Position numbers and translations under genes: made by a program. A stretch of 64,000 nt of DNA from Paramecium pentaurelia (lineage: Eukaryota > Ciliophora > Oligohymenophorea > Peniculida > Parameciidae): NCBI GenBank assembly GCA_905183005.1, contig CAJJDO010000041.1:6075-70074 (forward strand), read 5' to 3'. How positions within the stretch are numbered: the first letter of the stretch is position 1; every line of letters begins with the position of its first letter. The notes beneath the pieces were generated by a model. It was not told the origin of the DNA. It was given only the letters and a program-made list of their open reading frames with translations, and did no database searches. This document shows, piece after piece, positions 24,825 to 36,221 of this stretch.

Positions 24825-27800
24825 TCATAATTAAAAGAAACATTCATATACATCCTAGCCAATCAATTCTTCTACTTATTGAATTCCATCATCACCATCT
24901 ATTTATTCTTATGTTCCATAAACTTAAACACTAATTGAACCTTACATTGTTAAATTTTGACACTCTTTTAATTTTTAAGGAAAGGCTTCATCTAAATATC
25001 TTATTACATCTTAGATTTCTGTAAAAGCATAATTTTTATTTACTATTTTATCCCAAATAAATTATCCTTCTTCTTAAAGAGTTTTAAATTTAATTTCATT
25101 TGATAATTTATTTATTGTTTAAGATTTTTAATCTAAGATTTCTTCATCTAATAATGTATTTAAATAAATGTTAGCCTATTTTAAAAATTGATCTATTTAT
25201 TCTTTTCCTTTTTAAGGATTTACTCCCTATAAATATATTTAAAGACCATCAGCACATCCTAATGGCTTTCTTTTAATCATAACTTATTATGCCATAGGAA
25301 AATAATTATTTGCATATACTTATAAGAAATCAGCATAAAAATATAATTTAGCAGTATTTTCTAAATTCTTCAAACCAGTTTAATAATAATTTAAGACAGA
25401 AGACATATTATCTATATTTGATTCCCTTTTAACTTTATATTTTAGATTTTATCCTTTTAAATTTAATGTTCTAGTAATGTACATTTCTTAAGAATCTTCA
25501 AATACACTATCACTAGGTAATATATTTCCCAAATTGAGTATTTAAATTTTACTAGCTAATAATTCTGCTTAAAACATTTAAAATTTTTGATAATCTATTT
25601 TAATTAATTGATCTATTATTTCTTAAGGAGAACTAACAGGTCTAAGTAAAATCTTTGGCAAATAATATTATTAACTTAATAATGATAATTTTTGATCATG
25701 AAATCTTTTAATATCTTAGTTTAACAAATCTTTGACATAAATAAATAATTGTTCATCATCTGTACTCATTAAATCAAATACTTTATCTTAAAATTCTGAT
25801 TATTTCTCAGAATAACTTAACATTTATATATTAAGTCCATTTATAGTTTCCTTAAAAGTTAATTCATAACCAAATAGAATTTCTTATTAAAATTACTTTT
25901 TTGATAATTCAGTGTAAAATTTTTACAATAATTTTAACATAGTTTTCCCTTCTACTAAAGAAGATTCTGGTTTTTCTATAAATAATCCAGTAAACACCAT
26001 AGCACCTAATCTACTTGGTTTCCACCATACATTACTTTATATTTAGAATGGTACTAAAGACATTTATGCAGCTTTTTCTTATTCAATACAATTATTTGTT
26101 AAATTAGGCATAGGAAATTCACATTTAAATTCAATAGTTTCAAATTTAATTATTTATGATCCATCATATTTCCCATCTTTTACAGAATTAATTATATCAT
26201 CTAATTATGTTTAACTTTATTCTTATGTATTGTATTATATTGGTTCTTGACAAACAGACACTAATGCCAAATTCTCAGGTAAAAATGTACTTAATGGAGG
26301 TAATTAAAATTAATATTAATTAGTTTCATCAAATTATTTTGTTACAGGTTTTAAATCATATTAAAATTCTTAATGAAGTTTATTTAATACAGCATCTACA
26401 ATAAATATAGAATCATCATTTATTGATTTATGATTTGGATCATATTAAAAGTTATCACTACCTATCAAAATGATAAAATTATTCTATAAATTAGTTAAAT
26501 ATTAATCAAATTCATCTTTATCAAAAATAGGAAAACTTTCTTCTCCTTTTAATCCATATATTGGATCTTTGAATAGATTTTAACTAATTTAGGTTAAATC
26601 ATCTTAATATTTTGTATTAAACAATAATTCTTCAGTAGCCAACATTTAGGAATATAAATATGTTAATTAAGTTTCATCTGCTTATTATAAGAAGTTAAGA
26701 AATGATATAAATTTATTAATAGTATTTAAAGCATTATTAATATCTATATCTAATGTGATAGATAATTAATTATCTTAGATTGAACCAATAAATGGTTTTG
26801 GTAATAAATATGATAAAAATCTTTAACAACTCAATTCATCATTTATTGATAATATTTATAATAGATCTGTATCACTTTTAAATTTAAGAATTTATCTACC
26901 TTATGGATAGTTATTTTCATATATTGGATCATGATATTTATGTAAATTTTTCAATTTCATTAAATCAGATTATAATAATCTTGATTAAATATTTTCATAT
27001 TCTTCTTGACTTTTAAATACAAAAGTAATAGAATCTGAAGAGATATGTTAATTATAAAATTATTATATTTAATCTTATTCAACAGATAAAATTGATAATT
27101 CTTTTAAATTTGTTAATGAATTTAAAAATTGAGATACATATTAAAAATGAGCAGATTTAGATTCATTCATCATTGAATCATAGATTTCTTTAGCATTTTT
27201 AACAATATCAATAAACATTGGTTAAGTAAATATAATAAATAATTCTTTTAATTTTGCATTTAATTCTTCTAATAGGTTTAATTAGATTCTTAAAAAAGTA
27301 TATTATTCATGAACATCAATTTAAAAATTAGTTTATAGAGATCTAAACATTAATTCAGTCAATCCTGGATATTCTTCAGGATCATTCATTCTACCAACAT
27401 TTAAGGATACTACAAAATTAATTCCTTCAGTTGTAGATTAGATATATAAAATCTTTAATCCATTTTATAATTCTTTATATGTATAAATATTCTTTGAAAA
27501 GACTGGTTTAATTATTTATATTTCTGCTTCTTATGATATAATTAATTCTTCTAAATCATCAACAATATTTAATTATTATTCCAATTATTATTCAATTTAT
27601 GCTTATCTATTTATTGTATCATTATTGTTATTATTAATTTAGATATCATCATCATCTATCCAATCTGTACGTATATCAGTATATTATTCAATTTTAGATA
27701 AATAATTATCTAATACTTCATCTAAAGTTTATTCATCTTCTTTTGGTATTTACTTTTCAACCTTTTCTTAACCTAAATTTTAAAGTCCTTCACTTATTTT

Positions 27801-28154
27801 ATTAAAAACATCTTAAACTACTGATTCTTTTGGATGAACTAATTATGGAGTAACACGTACATCATTTTCTATTGGTTTATCAGGTATCACAACTAATGCA
27901 TAGAACCATCATTCATTACCATTGTAATGTTTTAACAATCCAAATCCAGATAATCCAATCATTAATAATAGAATCAAAATTACTATAGCATCGAATTTAG
28001 ATGGACCTGATTAATCTGGTTTTTGTATTGGATTATCATATCCAGCCCAATTTGAACTTGATGAAAATCTTTGAATTTATGGATATTATTCGTGTGCATT
28101 CTCATTACCTAATAACTTTTAGCCTTCTTCATCTTATTATGGTATTTAACTCAT
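24825..28154 (-). CDS. Membrane-anchored M16 (insulinase/nardilysin-like) protein without zinc site
   Basis: One 27-nt intron (27893-27919) gives 1100 residues. A short Gln-rich cytosolic tail is followed by one transmembrane segment at about residues 57-76 (FDAIVILILLLMIGLSGFGL), so it is a type II membrane protein. The ectodomain has the layout of insulysin-type M16 proteins: FVVSLNVGRMNDPEEYPG, IYGLKGEESF, GYELTFKETINGLNIQMLSY and IKRFHDQKLSLLSQQY. Where active members have HxxEH after the Gly-Leu, this protein has E258-L-M-F-R262, so it should not bind zinc or cleave peptides. It may act as a binding or regulatory protein. The frame is intact over 3.3 kb, implying selection. Confidence in the family is moderate, from spaced motifs. 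Confidence 0.65.
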
Positions 28155-28328
28155 TTATTAATTAAAAAAAGATAAGAATAAATTTTTATAAATATATTCT
28201 TAAAAATTATCATATGTTATTTCAAATCTCTCAACTTTTGATAAATATTAAATTATCTATAAGAATATCAGCATTCAATATATATTTATTCTTAATTTTT
28301 TCAATATATCTATATATATATATCATTC

Positions 28329-29295
28329 TCATTTTAATTGAATGATTTTAGCAGTGCGATCACTGCTTGTCGTTACAATTTGATTACCATTAACAGAGAT
28401 ACTCGTAATGGAATTAGCATGTACTTGATGTTATGCAAAAATCTTCTAATTTTCTTATATCATTAACTATCCATTTGTTGTCCCTAATATCAATTTATTT
28501 TTGAATGCACCAATACAGCTAATTTCATTATCGAAAGTAGAGATTGAGACAATTTAATCTTGAAAAAATAGTTTAAGTTCCCTTTATGAAACACAATATA
28601 TTTTCTTGTTCATTATTTAAATTTTGGAGATTTCGTTTGAAAATACTATGATATAATAAGATTTATATACTTCTAACTCGTTTTTGAAGTTTTAATTTAT
28701 AAGTTAAGAAATTCAAATATCCATCTTTATCTCCTAGCCAAATACCGTCATCAGCAGCCATTACACTTGTAATGCTGCTGATGTGTTCATATTTGGATTT
28801 CTATTACGTCAACATATTCCAAAGACATAAAAATCGTTATTATTAAATTGTATTATGCATGAATAGACAAGTTTTCAAATAAAAATCGCAAACAAAATAG
28901 GGACTATCTTGTTAATCTATTTATTCAATCTTTCTATCTTCATTTATTTGTAATAAATGATTTTTGCTAGTAAAGCATAAATATTTATCACCTGTGATCT
29001 TAATAAGACCTAAATAATCAATTTATTTATTACCGACACAAAAGGTGTTAATTTTAACATCTTCTTCGTTTTTTCTCTTAAATAAGATATTTCCACCCCA
29101 TTAAGCAATCACAAGTTCGTTTTAATTATATGATCCTCCTATCAATTACTTTGAATTATTATAGGTTTCAATTATTTCCATTTGTTATTAAATATATCCA
29201 TTTGCCACATAAACGCACACTTTATAACAATATAATTAATCCGTATTAATAAGTGCTTGATAAAAATGACAATATGCATTCAATTTCAATTTCAT
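28329..29295 (-). CDS. WD40-like beta-propeller protein
   Basis: One 25-nt intron (28646-28670) gives 313 residues from the ATG at 29295. Repeats are weak but the last is clear: HANSITSISVNGNQIVTTSSDRTAKIIQL, immediately before TGA. Earlier blades show HISSITSVMAADDGIWLGDKDGYLNFL and LGTTNGQLMIQ. The size fits a single seven-bladed propeller. No extra domain is present and I cannot assign a specific family. It starts 43 bp after the probable stop of the secretory coiled-coil gene, on the same strand. Confidence 0.65.
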
Positions 29296-29337
29296 CTATT
29301 ATGGCTCATGAATCACAAAAATATTAAATATTATAAA

Positions 29338-30765
29338 TCATAAATTATATATAAAATAGTCAAAAATATTCTTGGATATTTTATCCTAAAATGAGTGATA
29401 TATATATTTATGTTTAAAATAAACTTGATATTTTATTATGATGTAAATATATAGATTAAAACAAATATATATGCTCATCATTTCTGATTTTTAATGAATT
29501 GCAAATAACCTTTATTGTTTTAACTTAACAAGTACTTAATTTTCCTAATCAAACCTAAGTTGGCTAAATTATTCTTTAATTTATTTCTATATTCTCTCTA
29601 TTTGATAAAATAATATTTATACTTATTATCCTTCCATATCAGATTATAATTATTCTTATTCTGTCTATAATTAAGTAATCTTTTTTTTCAAATCACTTTA
29701 TTAATTTGTTAACTTTTCTAAATCAATTGAAGATCTTTCAAATATTTATTTAATTTAATCACACTATATTAAATTAAATTATGATTTAATACTTCAGCCG
29801 ATCTTTTATCAACATCTTTTTTAAGTTCATTTTTTTCAATATTAAATAATTCTTATCTCTCATTACTAACAGCTTCAATTTCTTCAGAACTTGATTCTAA
29901 AGCAAGTAATAATGTCTTTAATAATTAAGGAACTTCTTCAATCAAATGAGCATTTTCAGTAGCCAATAATGGCTTTAATGAAACTTTGAACATTAAATAA
30001 TATATATACATAACACTAAAGTATAAGGATTATCAATAACAACAGTATCTAAATCATTTCTAATATCATTGCACATTGATTTAAATTTATTTAATTCATC
30101 ATTCTATTTATTATTAGCTAAGAATGCTGGTGATTCATTTAAATCTGGTTTCTTTGATAAGAAATGAGCTAATCCTTAAAAGTGTTATATAAATTAATTA
30201 ATGACTTTGGAAGTTTGATTAATTTCCTTTTTTAAATTTTAGAGTTTATCAATCTATTATATAATTTATTTTAAACATACTTCATCATTACGAATAGCTT
30301 GCATTTATGGTACAAATTTATTCTCTTCTGTTAATAATCTTTTTCTTTCTTCATATATTTTTTCTGAAAATTCTTTTTCTTTTGTTACAATTGTAAGTTC
30401 TTCACCAACATTCTATAATTAATATTTTGATAAAAAGATCTTTTATTTCAATGCTTATTTTCTCTCAATATCTATTTTATAAATTTTGAAAATTCATACT
30501 GCTTGTATATACAGTCTAATACTCTTTCATTGTCTTTTCACTATCCATTACAAGCTCAGATTCAAAATGATTTAAATTAATTATCAAATCGACAGGGTCT
30601 TGATAATTATTTATATAAAATACTTGAACTAGATTTCAGAACTAGCTATTATTCTTTTAATACTTTTTTCCCATAATCACTTTGAGTCAAGAATTCGAAA
30701 TCTTTAACAGAATCAGTAGCAAATGTGTATATGCACAAATATGTTAACAATACAATTCGTTTCAT
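29338..30765 (-). CDS. Secretory-pathway coiled-coil protein
   Basis: The start MKRIVLLTYLCIYTFA is a signal peptide. Introns of 25, 28, 26 and 32 nt (the last at 29665-29696) connect the pieces into 438 residues ending at TGA 29338-29340. The mature part is almost wholly alpha-helical: EFSEKIYEERKRLLTEENKF, KLQNLKKEINQTSKVINQ, then SSEEIEAVSNERQELFN. It could be a trichocyst-matrix-type or other lumenal structural protein; trichocyst matrix proteins are small, secreted and coiled-coil, but I see no diagnostic motif. The last 40 codons are hydrophobic, so the true stop might be earlier if another intron exists. Confidence 0.6.
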
Positions 30766-30963
30766 CCGTTTTTAATTTATATTTCATTAATATGTGCAGA
30801 AATTATCTGCATTCAAAACATTTGATTCCTACAAAGAATCAATTTCAATCCTTATTCATCAATAGATTATAATCTTGATCATTAATGTAGAATACAAAAC
30901 TGTCAAGTTTTTTTAAAATCCCCCAATTATCATTAAATAATATAAAAAGTAAATATGGAAAAT

Positions 30964-31935
30964 TCATTTTGAAAAAACTCCATTTTCCCAATATCCCTCT
31001 ATCACTTTATCTTTCGTTTCTAATTTACCATACCCATGATACACTCCATCATACCATTCTCCAGTATATTCTTTATCAGATGAAGTAAACTTTCCAAATC
31101 CTTGCTTTCTCCCCATATAATAATTTCCTTCATACATTTTTCCATTTGGCCATACTAACTTTCCATATCCATGCATCTTTCCATCCTTAAATTCCCCTTC
31201 ATAAATCTCACCATCTCCAAAATAGTAAATACCTTATCCACTTATTTAATTTTCATCAAACTCTCCCTCATATCTTGAATCATCTTTATACCATAATATT
31301 TTCCCTTTACCATGCTTCAATCCATTTTAAAACTCTCCTTCATAAATATAATATTTGTTATAAATCTCAATTCCATGTCCAGAAGGTAGATTTTCCTTCC
31401 ATTAACCTTCATATTTCAATTAATTTGATATGTACTTTCCAAAACCATGTTGTTAATCATTTTTGAACTCTCCCTCATATAATTCCCCTTCTTAAAACTT
31501 TATTTTTCCTAAACCATTTGCCATATCATTTTTCCAACTCCCTTTAAAGTATGATCCATCATGATAAAAAAACTAACCTTATCCTTCTCTTTTCCCATCA
31601 ACTAATGTACCTTAATAAACACCGTTTGGGTATTCAAAATATTCAGATACTAAATTTGTTGGTGATTAGGCTTGTGAATCATGGATACTTTCATAATTCA
31701 ATGTTCTTTTGCGATGTAATTTAACATTAAAAGGAACTTTTTTGACTGTGTCATGAAATTGTGATTTTGTACTGTTTAATGAATCGAGAGATTGAAGCTT
31801 TCTAAGATCAGATATATTAGGAAAATGGAGTTTTGGATCAAACTTGTAGACCAAGAATGAGTCAGACTCATCTTCAATTTGTACAGATTTCAACTCATTG
31901 TCATTGATTTCAACATGGTTACATTAATTTCCCAT
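30964..31935 (-). CDS. MORN-repeat protein 1 with MGNQC N-terminus
   Basis: Intronless, 323 residues. It starts MGNQCNHVEI (Gly2 for myristate, Cys5 for palmitate), followed by an 80-residue acidic/Ser linker. About nine MORN repeats come next, each of the type YEGEFKDGKMHGYGKLVWPNG, running to the C-terminus. MORN repeats form an elongated beta sheet that binds lipids or proteins; in ciliates they occur in cortical and basal-body structures. With the lipid anchor, the likely site is the plasma or alveolar membrane (inference). Its start is 13 bp from the stop of the upstream Myb gene. Confidence 0.92.
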
Positions 31936-31948
31936 TATAAAAATAATA

Positions 31949-33497
31949 TCAAATTTTAAACTAATCTTCTTATTCATTTGGTTCATCTTCATCTTCCATA
32001 TAGTCATCATCCATAAAAGAACTTAAGTAGGAAGAAGCAGTGAACTAAATATGTTAAAAATTATTACTGAAGGAGTTTAGTCCATTGATAAAGCTTATTT
32101 AATGGATTCACTATCTTGGGACAATGTATTTTCATGTCCATTAACGTCACCATTATTTAAAACGACTGAATATGGGTTCTACTGACCCAAAAAGACTCTT
32201 CTAATGTAAGAGTAAAATCTGTTTTTAACAGTATTTTCCTGATTAATAAAAATATATGCTTACTGGTCTTCCTTTCAATTATTTTGAAGCGATACTCCAC
32301 TTAGCACCATGTTCTTTATAAACCTTCAAAATAATATCATCTTCTTCTTTAGTCCAAGCAGATGAATTAATTGAAGGATCTAATTTATTGAGATATCTTT
32401 CTCTTATTTGCTTTCCACTTTTACCTGGTAGATGTTTTGCTATTTCTGCCCAATTTTTATCGTATTTTTAGACAAGTTGAGTAATTTTTTAATCATCATC
32501 AAAAGTCCATTTCTTCTTATTATTCTTAATATAAATAATAAGATATACTTCTTATGGATTCAATCTTCTCCATCTTTATGAACATTAATTCATATTTCTT
32601 CCTGGCAACTATTCTGCTATCTTTCTCCAATTTCCATTAAAATTTATGTAGGCCTGTCTTAAAATAGCATCTTCATTCTTATCCCAAAGTTTTGCATGAC
32701 TAACTTCTTTTCTTATAGAGTTATCATTTGCTGATCCTTTATTTGCTTTATCCTTTTGTTGTTTTTTATCTTTTTGGATTCGTTTTTTCTCAATTTTTCC
32801 GGTTTCAAGCGATATTTAGCTTTATGATCTAATAATGTATAGAGATTTATTATTACTTTATCATTGATTTTTTTGGGTACTCCTCTATTACATCCAATTA
32901 TGTAGTTTAAGCAAGAGTTTGAATATTTTACCTAATGATTTCTTAATGATATCTTACTATGGATAAGGTCCAGACATTATTTATTAATCAGACCCCTGCT
33001 AACTTCCTGGATTACTTCCTTAATATGGACCATTATTAGAGGAAACTGATTTAGCTAAGATTGAGAACTGAGCTAGTTATCCTAAAACATCATTTTATCT
33101 TGAGAGTTCTAATGCTTCCCAGCTAGCCATTTTATTGGATTTATTATCAGATAATGAGAGAAATCCTTCAACAGGTTCCACTCTTAATAATAATTGTCAA
33201 CATACCTTCCATTTCAATTGATGTTTTTACTGCTCCCTTATTTATCATATTCTGGAAGTGGTTCTGCTATTGCGGTTACTACTATTACTGCCGCCTCTCT
33301 TAAGCTTCCTATATCTTCTGCCGTAACTCTTAAGATGTAGACTGTAGAGCTTTCTGCTCAACAGGTGATGGTACATATGCTTACCCTGTATCAAGTATTG
33401 GTTTGTTAGAATCTTCCTTTAAGCTTATAGGCTGATCTTGTGCTTCCTGTTTCGGCCTTCTTGCACAACAGAAATTTAACCATAAGTCGACAAACAT
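31949..33497 (-). CDS. Three-repeat Myb (R1R2R3) transcription factor
   Basis: Six short introns (25, 26, 28, 24, 25 and 23 nt) give 465 residues from the ATG at 33497. Repeat 1: KLWDKNEDAILRQA...NGNWRKIAEQLPGR. Repeat 2: KKWTFDDDQKITQLV...KNWAEIAKHLPGKSGKQIRERY. Repeat 3: SAWTKEEDDIILKVY...AKWSIASKQLKGRPENTVKNRFYS. Each has the three spaced aromatic residues of a Myb helix-turn-helix. The N-terminus carries a Gln-rich run encoded largely by TAA/TAG, the best local proof of the code. The C-terminus is acidic (FMDDDYMEDEDEPNE). The 3R-Myb layout suggests a cell-cycle or developmental regulator, but the target is unknown. Intron 1 must use the second AG of AAGAG. Confidence 0.9.
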
Positions 33498-33890
33498 TTC
33501 TTTTTGTCAATTAAATATATGTAATCAATTTTTGTAATTAAACTTATCACTACTTACTTCTTCTCTTTATTATCAATATTCTATCTTATTAAAAAAATTA
33601 AATTCATTCATAATAATTCTCAAAAATAAGACTTAAGTTATATCAATTAGACTATATTATTTTCCATTTAATAAATGTAATAATCATCATTTTATAGTTA
33701 TTAACTTTGTGATCAGAAATTATATTTAACATAACTTTCTAATTCTATTTATCAATATCTCATAAACTATATTGTTTAATTCCAGCACAAATATACTTAT
33801 TAAATCTGATGTATTTAATTTGTTTCAAATCTAGAAATGAACACAAATTACATTTTAATTAAAATAGAAAAAACTAAAAATTCCATATTC
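33498..33890. other. Divergent intergenic region
   Basis: About 390 bp between the start of the Myb gene (minus strand) and the start of the small Q/N-rich gene (plus strand). It presumably contains both promoters. No motif can be supported by eye. Confidence 0.4.
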
Positions 33891-34304
33891 ATGGCCACCC
33901 ATAACATTTAAAAATTCAGACTAACCAAGACTATTCACAAAGACTAAATCAAATTACTAAAACAATAACTCAATAATAAAATTCAATAAGAATCCTAATC
34001 AAATAATTCACAATATATGTTAACTAATCTCACTCAGCAATTGTAAAAACTTAATTCTCAAATTCTTAATGTTAATTCCATATTTGATGAAATTAAATAA
34101 TAAAAGCCACTCAAATATAATTAATATGGAGCATTGTCTACACAAAATTTTGATTAATCACTAACTACAATCCTTCGAAAGTTACAATAATCAACTCCAA
34201 ACCAATATCAAATAAAAAATAAGACTTAGAATTATAAAAAAGAAGTCTAACCAATAAACAATACTATTTAAACTAATGAAGGAACAATTAAAGTGGATTA
34301 CTGA
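33891..34304 (+). CDS. Small Gln/Asn-rich coiled-coil protein
   Basis: Single exon, 137 residues, ATG 33891 (MATHNIQKFRLTKTIHKDQ) to TGA 34302-34304. The first 80 residues look like an amphipathic helix (LLKQQLNNKIQQE, LTNLTQQLQKLNSQILNVN); the rest is polar. Many Gln codons are TAA. No family recognised. Upstream context puts it head-to-head with the Myb gene. Confidence 0.6.
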
Positions 34305-34593
34305 TTTTGATTTCAAATTTCTTTTCATTTTTATATATTTTCCATTCATATAATTTTTAAATACTTAACTTAATTTTTGAGTCAAATATGTTATCTCACA
34401 ATCAATCTATATAAAATTGATTACATAAACTCATTTTTCTTCTTAGAATTTTGACAAATAGAATTGAAAAAATTACTTGAAAACAAATATTTTAATTTCT
34501 ATCAAAAATATTTAGTAATCAAAACAAACATATAATCTATTAAGAATATATTATTTTATTTATGATAATAAGATTTAATACACGAATAATATC

Positions 34594-36073
34594 TCAAACT
34601 TAACTGTTAATTGCTTACTAATTTAGATTAATTAATATTTTACTATGAGATCATCTGCTATTTCTTTGTTCAATTTAAAAAATTAAGAAAACTTTTAAAC
34701 TATATCCCTAACTAAATCTGGTGATAATTTAAACATTAACATATGTTATGCTACTTAAGTTAATATACTTAAAATGCTTGTATTAATGTTTTCTTTTGTT
34801 CCTTTTTTTATCTTAGATATTTAATTTATTATAACGGCTTCCCAATAATCACGATGTTACCATATTTGATGATTTACAAGCATGTCTTACATATATCTTG
34901 TTTAAGTATCCTTAGTAAATAGTCCAAAACTAAATTAGAGTAACTATTAAGCCAAAATGGCATTTTTATTTTCATAACACTAAATTTATAAAATATTATC
35001 ATTACATAATCCAATATCCCAATTGAAATATTAGTACATTAAATAAATTCCTGAAGAGTTAATTGAAATGAACTAGAATTGAATTTTTGAGATAAAAAAT
35101 TCAAAAATTCTTCTTATTTTTAAGGTTAATCTTAAATTTCTTTTGTTTCTTATTAAATTTACTCTTCTGTTTTTTCTAGTCCTATAGGATAGATATTAGT
35201 TGTATATATTTATTATTAGCCTTAACTATCAAGTAATTTAGTAAGAAAGGATTCTAATTCAATTGGATTAGTTTCCTATTACTTTGTTTTTTTGATGAAT
35301 TCTTCTATAAATAAGTTTTAATCTTGATCATGCAGTCTCTTATATAAATATTTACAAAAATTACATCAGACATCTTCTCTAAATCATATAAGTGATTTTT
35401 CGCAATAGAAGACTCGTATACAAATATTTTTAATATACAATCCTTTATTGCATTAAGTCTTTATAAACTTAATTGTTAAAGTTAATCTAAAGTAGCCTCA
35501 GCTTCTTATTCTTTCAAAACTTGTTCCATTTCTGATTTTAACTCTAAATAGTTCCCTTTTGCTTATTGATACTCTTTCTTACATGCAGCAGCTCTAAAAT
35601 TGAATCTATTAATACTTATTTTTCTATTTTTCAAGTTTATCTGGTTAACAGGCTGAATATACAAGTTCAAAAGTTCCCTCAATTTCATATTCTCTTTTTT
35701 TATTTTTGAGATATCCTTCTGCAGCTTTAAGATTTGATTTAATTGATTATAATTAGCTGTCCCACAATTTGACATAATCTAAATATTATGTTGCTTTCTA
35801 TTAAACTATCAATTATTTCATTATATCTATTTCTCCTTTTATTTCTTCAGCGAATTAAGATGATAATTATGCTCTGATTCCAAAAGAAGCACTGAAGAAT
35901 TCATTAATAGGAGCTAATTTAGTTGCCAATTTTTCAATTGCTTTCGAATATTTCATCTCAATCTCATATCGATCTTAAAGACAATCACAAATTATTCCAG
36001 TTTGTTGCCATCCTAAATTTGTATTAGATATAACAGAAGATGCCTTATTTTTCAAGTCTTGACTATATAGCAT
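34594..36073 (-). CDS. F-BAR (FCH) domain protein
   Basis: Five exons; introns 35594-35615 (22), 35339-35364 (26), 34980-35005 (26) and 34618-34643 (26) give exactly 459 residues. The N-terminal FCH motif is GWQQTGIICDCLQDRYEIEM followed by KYSKAIEKLATKLAP, and the helical bundle continues with KAAACKKEYQQAKGNYLEL across intron 1. F-BAR domains bind and bend membranes during endocytosis or cytokinesis. The C-terminal 230 residues (starting LFIEEFIKKT, including HQIWQHRDYWEAVI) form a second helical domain that faintly recalls the SBF2/KIAA0513 type; that is a guess. Ignoring intron 1 would wrongly yield a separate ORF starting at 35775. Confidence 0.78.
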
Positions 36074-36221
36074 ATGAGAAATTTAATAATTAATTAAATA
36101 AATTAATTCAATATAGAAATCCATATAAAAAAATTTATAAATAAAAACTTTGCATAGTTAATATTTACTAAGATTATGAATTATATAGTTTTATTTGTAA
36201 AAAAATATTAATAATTTAATA

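Noticed and set aside
35563..35775. Separate gene starting MSNCGTANYN
   Set aside because: Only its 3' half is coding; a 22-nt intron at 35594-35615 joins that part to the FCH exon upstream, giving one F-BAR gene of exact length.
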